Notes under the pieces: model-generated | What the model was told of the DNA's origin: nothing | Databases searched by the model: none | What the model saw: only the letters and a program-made list of their open reading frames with translations | Made by a program: the position numbers and the translations under genes | NCBI GenBank assembly: GCA_000985875.1 | Contig: CCRI01000031.1 | Coordinates: 1 to 36,880 of the forward strand | Source of the DNA: Neorhizobium galegae bv. officinalis | GTDB lineage: Bacteria; Pseudomonadota; Alphaproteobacteria; Rhizobiales; Rhizobiaceae | Length of the DNA stretch: 36,880 nucleotides | Direction: 5' to 3' | Part shown: positions 1 to 8,032 of the stretch, in pieces | How positions within the stretch are numbered: position 1 is the stretch's first letter | Layout of the letters: every line of letters begins with the position of its first letter

Positions 1-456
1 CCATAAAGGGGGACTCATAAGGAGGCTTTTGGTCGATCACGCGGCGGCTTTACGACAAAAATCCACGCCCGAGCAGACGGTCAGGGACGCCCTCTTGGCT
101 TTGTACTGACGGGTGGTGAAACCTCCGACTATCTCGCTGTTCCAGATCTGCTCGCGATGCCGGTAAACAGGCCTCGTCGTCTCCTTGCTGACAAGGGATA
201 TGATGCCGACAGCATCCGCCAGGAGCTTCTTTTCCATGGCACGCGACCGGTCATTCCACCGCGAGCAAGCAGGAAGAATCCACCAGCTTGCGATTATCAT
301 GCCTACAAAGACCGCAATCGTATCGAGCGGATGTTCAACCGGATCAAACAGTTCCGCCGCATCGCTACCCGCTACGACAAGACTAAAACATCATTCGCTG
401 CATTCCTGGCGATCGCCGCAGTGAGGATTTGGCTGCCTCACTTTGTCAACATGACC
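1..456 (+). mobile_element. IS5-family insertion sequence, 3' part (window edge)
   Basis: This is the right-hand portion of an IS5-type element cut by the window edge. The transposase C-terminal part is readable from about 19 to 459, including RGGFTTKIHARADGQGRPLG, the LLADKGYDAD segment around the second catalytic Asp, and the RNRIERMFNRIKQFRRIATR block typical of the DDE region. The frame has a TAA at 4-6, so this copy may carry a lesion at its visible start, or the stop may be an edge effect. The right terminal inverted repeat is 439-456; its reverse complement matches 16 of 18 bases of the repeat at 36508-36525. Family assignment is firm, exact IS name unknown. Confidence 0.85.
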
Positions 457-459
457 TAA
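19..459 (+). CDS. IS5-family transposase, C-terminal fragment
   Basis: This is the C-terminal part of a DDE transposase whose N-terminal half is outside the window. Visible landmarks are GGFTTKIHARADG, LLADKGYDAD (second acidic catalytic residue) and the Arg/Lys-rich NRIERMFNRIKQFRRIATRYDK (third catalytic Glu region). The stop codon TAA at 457-459 directly follows the inferred end of the inverted repeat at 456, so the stop appears to be supplied by flanking DNA, probably the TA target duplication. A TAA at 4-6 in the same frame leaves it open whether this copy is intact. Confidence 0.75.
   Translation, partial: KEAFGRSRGGFTTKIHARADGQGRPLGFVLTGGETSDYLAVPDLLAMPVNRPRRLLADKGYDADSIRQELLFHGTRPVIPPRASRKNPPACDYHAYKDRNRIERMFNRIKQFRRIATRYDKTKTSFAAFLAIAAVRIWLPHFVNMT
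439..456 (+). repeat. right terminal inverted repeat of the IS5-type element
   Basis: CACTTTGTCAACATGACC is the inverted complement of the left end seen at 36508-36525, with 16 of 18 bases matching. The bases just outside it are TAA, while CTA lies just outside the other end. This is compatible with a TA or CTAR target duplication, but the two ends visible here belong to different copies. Confidence 0.75.
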
Positions 460-598
460 GGAACAACGCGCTAGCGACCGTATCCCATAACAGCATAATC
501 GCGAGACTTTAAAAGCTGCAGCAGCAGATCAGCAGTATGGAACTCATTGGGCTTTGGCCGCGGGTCGACCGGTCGTTGGGAGCTAGGACGATCGACAT

Positions 599-1278
599 TC
601 ATCGCAGCCAGAGCATTGCGGCAACCAGATAGAAGAAGCCTTGGGAATGAATGGTTCTGCGATCGTATCGGGTTAAAAAACTGCGGAAGTGCTTCATTCG
701 GTTGAAGCACCTCTCTATACGGTTGCAATGCATGTACGGGAGTTCATCGTGCGGAATGATGATCTTGCGCGAACAGTTTGACGGGATAACGGCTTTGGCT
801 CCGATGCTGGCGCATTGCTCGCAAAACATTGCTGTCATAGGCCTTATCGGCCAGCACGACATTGCCGATCTGCCCTTCCAGAGGCGCCGGAGCTTGCATG
901 ACGTCGCCGAGTGGTCAATCCAACTCGGGAACGCCTGAGCGCCGGATCCTTGGCCCCTTTTTCCGGATGCCGCCTGCTGATGAGCACAGACGATCGTGCT
1001 GTCGTTCATCAGATATTGGTTGTCTTAGTCTGCCTTCAGCGTCTCGAACACCTGCTCCCAGATGCCGGCATGGCATCAGCGGCTGAAACGCTTATGCACC
1101 GACTTCCACTTGCCATACCGCTCCGGCAGATCGCGCCAGAGCGCAACACCCAAAGACAACTATTCATAAACAGCCGGTTGTCCGATCCAGTGCGCCCCGA
1201 ATCCTCAGCTTTATCAGGCAACAACGACGCAATCTTCGCCAACTGAGCATCGCTCAATTCATATCGTCTGGCTGCCAT
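599..1278 (-). pseudogene. decayed IS5-family transposase
   Basis: The N-terminal part (from 1278, MAARRYELSDAQLAKIASLL, then FMNSCLWVLRSGA) and the C-terminal part (NDSTIVCAHQQAASGK, then NRIERCFNRMKHFRSFLTRYD) both match IS5-type transposases. They lie in different frames, and the middle can only be followed by switching frames and crossing in-frame stops (around the KRFSR and LKAD positions). At least two frameshifts and two stops separate this from an active gene. It is a different subtype from the copies at the window ends, and opposite in orientation. Its ends and inverted repeats could not be located, although the element probably spans about 470-1320. Confidence 0.8.
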
Positions 1279-1322
1279 CCACAAACCTCCGTGATCAAAC
1301 ACGGTCGTCTACCAATCAGTCT

Positions 1323-2561
1323 TCAAGCGATTTGGGAATCCTGAATGTCGATAGGTCCTAGGATGTGTATTGCGACAAGAATGATCACTGAAAATATGGA
1401 CGGGACCGCCGCCATCAGGACAATCTGCTGTGTCGACCAGCCTAATGCGATGACCGCGCCTCCAAGTCCCGGGCCGACCACAGAACCGATCCGGCCTGCG
1501 GCCGCAGCAAAGCCAACTCCTGTCGCTCGAAGGTGTCCGGGGTAGAACGAAACAGCGAGAGCGGCCTGCCCCATACAACAAGGAACCAGTCCGGCTCCAA
1601 TACCGAAGACAACCATCATTATTGTCTTGTCCAGACTTCCGTGTGCGAAGATCAGAATGCAGCCGAGCCCGAAGGCCCCGTACACCATAAGGGATCTCAC
1701 GACACTCAGTTCCACTACCAGGAAAACGAGGATCACGCCTCCGAACAGACCACCCATGGACAATACTGCCGCGCTCGCTGGAGCCATTTCAGATGGCATG
1801 CCCCAGTTGATCAACAACGTCGGCGTCCAGTAGAGGACGGCATAGGCTTCCACAAATACGACGAAGGCGAAAAGCCAAAGAAGAATCGTCCGAAGTGCAA
1901 GCTGCCCCGCAAACAGCCCCAGGATCGCATTTTCTTTGCCGGCTACGGTATGCTCACGGCTCGAAGCAGGAAAAAAGCAGACGATGGCCGGCAATAGAAG
2001 CAGGGGCAGTATTCCACCGACTATAAAGATTGATTGCCAGCCATAGTTCTGGATCAGCGGCCCTCCGAGAATACCCGCCAGTACGCCCCCTGCTGAAAGA
2101 CCGGTTGTGATAAATATGGCCGTGGTGGACCTACGTGCCGGTGAAACGACGGACGACGCAGCGCCCACAGCAAGAGGCAGAACCGCTCCCAACCCTACGG
2201 AGGTCATTAGCCGCAGGGTAGCGAGACCCATGATATCGGTGGCAGTTGCACTGGCGAGGCTGCCAATGCTAAAAACTGCGACACTGAGAAGCATCACTCT
2301 GCGGTCTCCAAGGCGAATTGCCATTGGACCTGCTGCAATGTAACCAATGACCGCGCCAATACTGGCAGCCATGAAGACTGGCGCCATGGCGGACGCCGGC
2401 ATGTCCCAGATATTGGCAATCTTTGGCGCCACGAAGGTTATTGAGATGGTGTCGAGGCCATCAAAGACGACGATCGTAAAGCAGATAACGATGATGGGCC
2501 AAATGGAAACGGCGCTATTGGCGACATGATCGCCCCCTTCCTGACTGACAGGCTTGCACAT
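1323..2561 (-). CDS. MFS transporter, aromatic/organic acid:H+ symporter-like (AAHS type)
   Basis: This 412-residue integral membrane protein has about 12 hydrophobic helices. The first helix carries VVFDGLDTISI, matching the D-G-x-D signature of the AAHS group (PcaK/BenK-like). The loop after helix 2 carries GPMAIRLGDRRV, a variant of the MFS GxLaDrxGRR motif. Such proteins import aromatic or related organic acids with protons, so by inference this one imports the substrate of the neighbouring enzymes. The gene is on the same strand as the Mo enzyme, nitrilase and RidA genes but 408 bp downstream of them. The 3' end lies 45 bp from the start of the decayed transposase, so the last few residues may derive from IS-edge DNA. 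No specific substrate can be read from the sequence. Confidence 0.85.
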   Translation of the reverse strand: MCKPVSQEGGDHVANSAVSIWPIIVICFTIVVFDGLDTISITFVAPKIANIWDMPASAMAPVFMAASIGAVIGYIAAGPMAIRLGDRRVMLLSVAVFSIGSLASATATDIMGLATLRLMTSVGLGAVLPLAVGAASSVVSPARRSTTAIFITTGLSAGGVLAGILGGPLIQNYGWQSIFIVGGILPLLLLPAIVCFFPASSREHTVAGKENAILGLFAGQLALRTILLWLFAFVVFVEAYAVLYWTPTLLINWGMPSEMAPASAAVLSMGGLFGGVILVFLVVELSVVRSLMVYGAFGLGCILIFAHGSLDKTIMMVVFGIGAGLVPCCMGQAALAVSFYPGHLRATGVGFAAAAGRIGSVVGPGLGGAVIALGWSTQQIVLMAAVPSIFSVIILVAIHILGPIDIQDSQIA

Positions 2562-2969
2562 TCTCTTGTTCCCCGTATGTCGGTTTGTTTTCTTGAGCTA
2601 CCTTGCGTGGCAGGGTTCGTCTGACGTGTAAGACCAATCGATTCCGCAAGGCGACTTTCCGCCTTGCCTCGCGCCTCCCTCGACGTCAGAAAAGGCGGCG
2701 GCTGGAACGCGCTCTTGTTGACGATCAGTGCGGCTTGGCTCCTCCTGTAGACTGGACGATGCGGCACGCCTGCCACACTGGGTTTCCGCGGAGCCAGGGA
2801 CTGAAGCCCTCCTGGACAGAAAATAAAGGGCGGGCGCCTTGCCCCCAGACCACGGTCAAGGGTATTGGCTCAGACGTCCGGGTTGCCGAACAGGAACGGG
2901 ACGTTAAGGCAAATTCATGCGCCGGGGGGGCCAGTGATAACTATAACATTGCTTGCAGATGAGGGCTTA
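2562..2969. other. intergenic stretch, no recognised gene
   Basis: These 408 bases separate the MFS gene from the Mo-enzyme gene on the same strand. Open frames exist on both strands, but their translations are rich in Arg, Pro and Ser and match nothing I recognise. No nod box, sigma-54 site or convincing terminator was seen. It may hold a separate promoter for the transporter. Confidence 0.5.
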
Positions 2970-3953
2970 TCATGCGACGTTTATTTCCACCGAGTGCACC
3001 GCGTTTCTCGCGCCAGCTAACGGCTGCCCTTCCCCGACTTCGTTCGTGCACTGGCAAATTAGGAGGTGCTGACCCGCTCGAGGCGACCATGACAACTCGA
3101 ACCTTTGCCAGCTTCTATCCTCGCGTGGCCCGACTGTTGCAGCTTGCCACGAGCCTCCTCCATCCACACTCACCTCGACACTCGAAATCTGATTGTCTCC
3201 CCAAGCCCAGCCCCATATTGTTGTTGGCATGTCAGCTGAGAGTATATCACTTGGGGACGGCGACACGATGACCGACTCCGGGGCGACATGCCAAACCGGT
3301 CTCACACCCCAAGCCGTGTGGTCGTTATAGAAACGCGTCGTATAGGCGCTTCGCGACCGCCGGTCTGCGGCAGTGATCGAACCAAGCCATTTTACGGAGT
3401 TCGTGCCGTACCATCCTGGCACGACCAGCCGAACCGGACCTCCGCGCTCCATGGAAAGCGGCCGGCCGTTGATCTCAAGTGCAAGAAGGACCTCTTCTGC
3501 AAGTGCTTTCGCGATCGGCAGATCCTTTTGATAAGGTTCTTCGACTTCTGCGTACGAGCCCCACTCAAGGCCGGAAGTCCATACGTAGGACGCATCGCTG
3601 CTGATCTTCGCGCGCTCCAGAACAAGCGATAGCGGCACCCCTTTCCAAACCACATTTCCAATCCTGCGCTTGGCGATTGTCGGAGCAAGAGGGCTGCCAG
3701 CGCATTCGTGAAATGACATATACTCGCGCTGCGGCATCGCCAGGAGATCAGCCAAGCGCAGCTCCACCGGGTTTCCCACGAGGCCATCGACATCCAGATG
3801 CCAATGGTTAGGGTCGATTTCCAGGAACCCCATATGAGTGACCAGAAAAAGATCGTCTTCAGCGGTGATCCAGGAGTTGAGGGCATGAACGCCTTCAGCA
3901 GGGCCTTGGAATGAGAACCCCTTCTTGGTCATATGCATGCCCGTCCGTGTCAT
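2970..3953 (-). CDS. molybdopterin-dependent oxidoreductase, sulfite-oxidase type
   Basis: This 327-residue protein has the two-part layout of the sulfite oxidase family. The Moco-binding domain is about residues 30-215, with the presumed Mo-ligating Cys84 in SFHECAGSPLAP, then GNVVWKGVPL and GGPVRLVVPGWYG. A C-terminal Mo-co dimerisation domain (about 225-327) carries GWAWGDNQISSVEVSVDGGGSW. The family oxidises sulfite or other small substrates, or reduces sulfoxides. There is no Tat or Sec signal, no haem domain and no adjacent cytochrome gene, unlike SoxC or periplasmic MsrP, so it looks cytoplasmic. Its ATG is 4 bp downstream of the nitrilase stop, indicating translational coupling. The family is clear, the substrate unknown. 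Confidence 0.85.
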   Translation of the reverse strand: MTRTGMHMTKKGFSFQGPAEGVHALNSWITAEDDLFLVTHMGFLEIDPNHWHLDVDGLVGNPVELRLADLLAMPQREYMSFHECAGSPLAPTIAKRRIGNVVWKGVPLSLVLERAKISSDASYVWTSGLEWGSYAEVEEPYQKDLPIAKALAEEVLLALEINGRPLSMERGGPVRLVVPGWYGTNSVKWLGSITAADRRSRSAYTTRFYNDHTAWGVRPVWHVAPESVIVSPSPSDILSADMPTTIWGWAWGDNQISSVEVSVDGGGSWQAATVGPREDRSWQRFELSWSPRAGQHLLICQCTNEVGEGQPLAGARNAVHSVEINVA

Positions 3954-3957
3954 CGCC

Positions 3958-4980
3958 TTACTCCGGTAACGCTTGCACCTCAGTGTCCGTTGAAGATTCC
4001 GTAGTGATGTCTTTTACAAATTTTATCGGCTTTCGACGCGTCCGGTTCACAGCTACGTCGAATATGTCAAAGCGGTTGTAACCCGCAACGACGTCGTGAA
4101 ACCGCTTCGGTTCAATACAATCCTCCAGATCGATATGGGCGTACCCGATACCTTCGTCAATCAATTCATCACCAACGGGCGCCCCCGTTGGTCCGAGGAA
4201 AAAGCTGCTGGCCTTCGGACTGGCATCTATGACCGCCGCGACCGTGGGGTCATTCAAGGCTATGGACTGGCGCGCGCTTTCATCCAACCGCCCGGCTACA
4301 ATGATGCCGAAGCACTTGGCCTCGAAACAATGGGCCGAGGCACGGATTCGATTGGCCGCCCGGTTGTCGTAGTTGTCTCTTTCTGTAGGAACACGAGTAG
4401 GCCATATGGGGGGATAAGTGCTTATGTGGACCTGTTCTGCTTGCGTCATCAGAGTATACCGCGCAAGCGGATTGGTATTTTCCCCGCAAATGAGACCGCC
4501 AATACGTCCAATTCTTGTATTCGCGACGACCAGACCAGCGCCGTCGCCGGGGTCCCATACCAATTTTTCGAAAAAGGTCGCGACCAGTTTTCTGTGGTGG
4601 ATTAGGATTTGGCCAGCATCTGAGATCAAGATGTTGCTATTCCACAGTCCTCCGACACTTGCCGGATTGCGCTCCGAGAAGCCGATCGAAACGAAAACAC
4701 CATAGTCAGTCGCCGCTTTCCGCACGCGCTCAATTTCCGGGCCATCCACGTATACCGAAGCATTCAAGAAGCGCCTGAAATGTTCGTGCGATTGGATCGG
4801 CGGGTAAAGTGCTGCCCAAATAGGGAAACCGGGAAGAAAACTCTCCGAAAACACCACCAGGGAAGCGCCGTTGCGGCTCGCCTCAGCAATCACGGAGCAA
4901 GCTTTGTTTGCGCTTGCCAAGGGATCCAAGTACACCGACGCGGTATGAGCGGCGGCGGCCTTAAAACTCACGGTTCTCAT
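3958..4980 (-). CDS. nitrilase (carbon-nitrogen hydrolase superfamily)
   Basis: This 340-residue enzyme carries the complete nitrilase catalytic triad. Glu46 lies in LVVFSESFLPGFP, Lys131 in IHHRKLVATFFEK and Cys165 in GRIGGLICGENTNPLARY. The CGENTNPL context and the length fit true nitrilases (nitrile to carboxylate plus ammonia) better than amidases or ureidopropionases. Aliphatic and arylacetonitrile nitrilases, including those that turn indole-3-acetonitrile into auxin, share these features, so substrate class cannot be settled here. The gene sits between ridA-like (63 bp upstream) and the Mo enzyme (4 bp downstream) on the minus strand and is probably in one operon with both. Confidence 0.9.
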   Translation of the reverse strand: MRTVSFKAAAAHTASVYLDPLASANKACSVIAEASRNGASLVVFSESFLPGFPIWAALYPPIQSHEHFRRFLNASVYVDGPEIERVRKAATDYGVFVSIGFSERNPASVGGLWNSNILISDAGQILIHHRKLVATFFEKLVWDPGDGAGLVVANTRIGRIGGLICGENTNPLARYTLMTQAEQVHISTYPPIWPTRVPTERDNYDNRAANRIRASAHCFEAKCFGIIVAGRLDESARQSIALNDPTVAAVIDASPKASSFFLGPTGAPVGDELIDEGIGYAHIDLEDCIEPKRFHDVVAGYNRFDIFDVAVNRTRRKPIKFVKDITTESSTDTEVQALPE

Positions 4981-5043
4981 CGATTTCCATTGCCGATAAA
5001 ATCGGCCCTTCCCATCTGGAGCATCGCGACAAGCGCGGCGTGT

Positions 5044-5427
5044 TCAGGATTGTCGTTGTGCCGTTAGACTGATTTCTATTCGCGCTCCTAGCTGCAGACT
5101 GGAGCAGCCAATGGTGGTGCGCGAGGGATAAGGTGCTGAAAAGCGAGTGGCGTAAACCCGATTCATATGGCTAAAGTCGCTCATGTCGGTCAAATAGACG
5201 TTGACTGAAACGACGTCGTCGCCCCCTAATCCTGCCGCCTCGAGAACCTGAAATAGCTTGTCAAAGCACTGGCGTGTTTGATCGGCAATGCCGCCATCGG
5301 CCAGTCTGCCGGAGCTCGGGTTGATCGGCGTTTGGCCAGAGCAGAACAGCAAGTCGCCAGCCCATGTCGCGTGCGAGTATGATCCCACAGCGGTGGCGTG
5401 CGAAGAGTTCACAGTTTGTCTCGACAT
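5044..5427 (-). CDS. RidA (YjgF/YER057c/UK114) family protein
   Basis: This 127-residue protein has the RidA fold signatures LLFCSGQTPINPSSG near the N-terminus, VVSVNVYLTDMSDFSHMNRVY in the middle, and PYPSRTTIGCSSLQLGARIEIS at the C-terminus, with the conserved Arg of the ligand pocket in SRTTIG. RidA proteins hydrolyse reactive enamines or imines released by PLP enzymes, and some paralogues are deaminases in aromatic or heterocycle catabolism. Being first in the operon with the nitrilase and Mo enzyme, and near a PLP aminotransferase, it probably handles an imine or aminoacrylate-like intermediate of this pathway. That pairing is inference. Confidence 0.88.
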   Translation of the reverse strand: MSRQTVNSSHATAVGSYSHATWAGDLLFCSGQTPINPSSGRLADGGIADQTRQCFDKLFQVLEAAGLGGDDVVSVNVYLTDMSDFSHMNRVYATRFSAPYPSRTTIGCSSLQLGARIEISLTAQRQS

Positions 5428-5561
5428 GGTCTTCTCCTAGGTTACCTTAAGCAGACCAACTTTTGGGATCAGTCCGCCTGCCGAAGTTTGCTTCACACGG
5501 ACTAACTGGGGGGTCGGGTCCGAAGCTAGCAGAGCGAATCTGCGCGCCAACCCCAATAGAA

Positions 5562-5577
5562 TGCACTATGCTGTGCA
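5562..5577. promoter_or_regulatory. palindrome TGCAC-N6-GTGCA, candidate LysR operator
   Basis: TGCACTATGCTGTGCA is a perfect inverted repeat with 5-bp arms. It lies 18 bp before the lysR-type ATG at 5596, in the 168-bp divergent region shared with the ridA-nitrilase operon. Position and symmetry suit autoregulation plus divergent activation by the neighbouring LysR protein. A near-copy lies at 6709-6724 upstream of the aminotransferase. Confidence 0.55.
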
Positions 5578-5595
5578 AAAATAGACGGGGGGAGC

Positions 5596-6510
5596 ATGGC
5601 GACGGCAATTGACCACCTTGATTGGGATGATCTCAAGCTTTTCCTTACCGTAGTCCGGTGCAAGAGCGTGACCGGCGCCGCCCGCGAACTGAAGGTCAGC
5701 CACTCTACCGTTTCGCGCCGGCTTGCTCGTTTAGAATATACGGTGGGCGGCGCGCTCGTCGAGCGGAATCCGGACGGACTTTTGCTGACACCGGCTGGGC
5801 TAATTACCATGCGACGGGCGGAGGAAATTGAGAACGGGGTGAATGCCCTTCGAAGTGACGTGAGCAATCGCGACGAGATCCGCGGTACCGTCAGACTCGC
5901 TACGATGGAGGGTATCGCAACACTTTATCTCTCAAAACGGCTTGTGGAACTCAGTGAGCGGCATCCTGATCTTGACCTCGAACTGGTAACATCCCCTCAG
6001 TCGGTTCGCGTCGCTCGCCGCGAGGCGGATCTATTTCTAAGTTTTTTTAAACCCCGTGGAACTGCGCTGGACAGTCAGCTGATTGGGCGTTTTAAAACAG
6101 GGCTGTTCGCTTCCAAGGCTTATCTTGAGCGCAATGGAGTTCCTTGTTACGCGGCAGATCTTCGGGAGCACCGCTTCGTCGGCTATATCGATGAGCTTGT
6201 CCAGCTCGAAAGCGTTCTTTGGCTCGAAGAGCTTGTATCGGCTCCGAAGATCGTGTTCAGCTCAAATAGCATGATGTCGCAGATGTTCGCCGCATCCGCG
6301 GGGGCGGGCATTGTGGCGCTTCCGGAATTCGCACGCAGCCTGAACGTTGGTCTCATTCCAGTGCTCGAAGAGCTGCATGGTGTGCGCGAAATTTGGATGT
6401 CGGCGCATCAGGACCTAGCTTATCTTCCGAGAGTGAGAGCGGTGAAGCAATTCTTGAAGGAACTGGTTCGCCGAGACGAACAACGCCTTCTGAGAAAAGC
6501 ACAGTGGTGA
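5596..6510 (+). CDS. LysR-family transcriptional regulator
   Basis: This 304-residue regulator has an N-terminal winged helix-turn-helix (about residues 8-66: DDLKLFLTVV, GAARELKVSHSTVSRRLARLE) and a periplasmic-binding-like effector domain from about residue 95. A strong purine-rich ribosome site (GGGGGGAG) precedes the ATG. The gene is divergent from the RidA-nitrilase-Mo-enzyme operon and upstream of the aminotransferase, and it has a palindromic candidate operator just before its start. It is most likely the local regulator of this metabolic module. It is clearly not NodD: it lacks the NodD N-terminal sequence and is not next to a nod box. Confidence 0.9.
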   Translation: MATAIDHLDWDDLKLFLTVVRCKSVTGAARELKVSHSTVSRRLARLEYTVGGALVERNPDGLLLTPAGLITMRRAEEIENGVNALRSDVSNRDEIRGTVRLATMEGIATLYLSKRLVELSERHPDLDLELVTSPQSVRVARREADLFLSFFKPRGTALDSQLIGRFKTGLFASKAYLERNGVPCYAADLREHRFVGYIDELVQLESVLWLEELVSAPKIVFSSNSMMSQMFAASAGAGIVALPEFARSLNVGLIPVLEELHGVREIWMSAHQDLAYLPRVRAVKQFLKELVRRDEQRLLRKAQW

Positions 6511-6708
6511 CTGTGATTTTTTGTCACACGAGCGCGAACGGACATAATGGTCTGCTGTCGTGGCGGGCGATTGCAAATGGCAGCTGGTTGTGGAACACGC
6601 GGCGGAACTATAGATCGATGCCCTCTGCGAACACAAAAGGAGTCCGGTGAGCACAATCTTACGTGTTGATGAGGCACTGGCAGTGAGTGTTTTCCCGTCG
6701 TTCAAATC

Positions 6709-6724
6709 TGCACAGCCGGTTGCA
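6709..6724. promoter_or_regulatory. second TGCAC-N6-TTGCA palindrome, candidate LysR operator
   Basis: TGCACAGCCGGTTGCA keeps the TGCA-N8-TGCA frame of the site at 5562-5577, with one base changed in the right half. It lies 72 bp before the ATG of the class-V aminotransferase, a sensible position for an activator. The recurrence suggests that the aminotransferase belongs to the same regulon. Confidence 0.45.
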
Positions 6725-6796
6725 AAAGTAGGGGGTTTCGCGACAGTGCGGATAGCGTCAACTAAATTGGTGGTTCGATGAAAGGAAGGAAACAGC

Positions 6797-8002
6797 ATGT
6801 CGCAATTTATCGGCGACGCTCACAAGGCGTTGGATCTTCTGCGCTTGCGTGCTGAAACGCCCGGGACAAAAAACAGAAACCACCTTAACAATGCTGGGGC
6901 TGCCTTGATGCCCAGCCCGGTTATTGAAGCGGTAATCGGGTACATAGGCCGTGAAGGAGAGATCGGCGGATACGAAGCCGCCGCCGAGGCCAGCTCTCTA
7001 CTTGAGGGGACATATGACAGCTTGGCCACACTCGTAAACTGCACCCGCGATGAGATAGCGATAGCTGAAAATGCAACAATCGCCTGGCAGCGCGCGTTTT
7101 ACTCCCTCTCCTTTGGTCCAGGGGACCGGATTCTGACGGCAAGTGCCGAATTTGCAGCCAACTACATCGCCTTTCTGCAAGTCGCTAAGCGCACCGGGGT
7201 ATCTATCGAAGTCATCCCGAATGACGCCTCTGGCGTCCTCGATCCGACCGCACTGGTGGGAATGATCGATGATCGCGTGCGGCTGATAGCGGTCACTTGG
7301 ATACCGACGAATGGCGGCCTTATCAATCCAGCGGCAGCGATCGGTCGAATAGCGCGAGAAAATGGCATCCTCTATCTACTCGACGCATGCCAGGCGGCGG
7401 GTCAGATGCCGATTGATGTCAACGCGCTTGGCTGCGATATCCTCACCGCCACGGGTCGGAAGTTTCTCCGTGCGCCGCGGGGAACTGGTTTCATGTATAT
7501 GCGTAGATCAGTCCTCGAGAAGATAGAGCCAGCGATGATAGACCTCTATGGTGCACCCTTGACAGCTCCTGGCCGATACGAATTGCGACCCGATGCCAGG
7601 CGTTTTGAAACGTGGGAGAAGAACTATTCGGTTCGTCTCGGCCTGCGGGCGGCAGTTGACTACGCGCTGGGCGTTGGACTCGACAACATTGAGCAGCGTT
7701 GTAATCGCCTTTCATCCAGGCTGCGCGAGGGCCTGAGAGAGTTGCGTTCCGTATCGATCCATGACCTTGGGGCGCCGCTCGCTTCCATCATCTCATTCAC
7801 CGTTAGCGGTTGGGCCTCGTCAGCGGTCATGGCCTATCTGACAGATAAAGGAATAAACGTCTCCGTGTCACCTCCCTCCAGCACGCCCGTTGACGCCTAT
7901 TCGCGACAGCTTCCGCCGGTCGTGCGGGCATCGCCGCATTACTACAATACGGAGGAAGAAATCGATGCGTTTCTCGAAGCGATTGCTGGTCTTGCGGCAT
8001 AA
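6797..8002 (+). CDS. PLP-dependent class-V aminotransferase / cysteine-desulfurase-like enzyme
   Basis: This 401-residue protein has the class-V fold-type-I layout. Asn31 and Asn32 lie in HLNNAGAAL, the PLP-contacting Asp196 in YLLDACQAAGQ, and the Schiff-base Lys222 in TATGRKFLRAPRGTGF. The CSD-type LNNAG start, the RKFLRAPRGTGF segment and the absence of a mobile Cys-loop motif of NifS/IscS point to an isopenicillin-epimerase-like or lyase-type member rather than a nif desulfurase. An AAAGGAAGG ribosome site precedes the ATG. It lies downstream of the lysR gene with 286 bp between them, containing a probable shared operator. It may generate the imine or enamine handled by RidA; the actual reaction is unknown. 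Confidence 0.85.
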   Translation: MSQFIGDAHKALDLLRLRAETPGTKNRNHLNNAGAALMPSPVIEAVIGYIGREGEIGGYEAAAEASSLLEGTYDSLATLVNCTRDEIAIAENATIAWQRAFYSLSFGPGDRILTASAEFAANYIAFLQVAKRTGVSIEVIPNDASGVLDPTALVGMIDDRVRLIAVTWIPTNGGLINPAAAIGRIARENGILYLLDACQAAGQMPIDVNALGCDILTATGRKFLRAPRGTGFMYMRRSVLEKIEPAMIDLYGAPLTAPGRYELRPDARRFETWEKNYSVRLGLRAAVDYALGVGLDNIEQRCNRLSSRLREGLRELRSVSIHDLGAPLASIISFTVSGWASSAVMAYLTDKGINVSVSPPSSTPVDAYSRQLPPVVRASPHYYNTEEEIDAFLEAIAGLAA

Positions 8003-8032
8003 CGTCTGCCCGACTAACGAGTGAGGCCACCT

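Noticed and set aside
3392..3886. 164-codon open frame on the minus strand inside the Mo-enzyme gene
   Set aside because: It is an overlapping frame of a well-supported gene with no recognisable domain.
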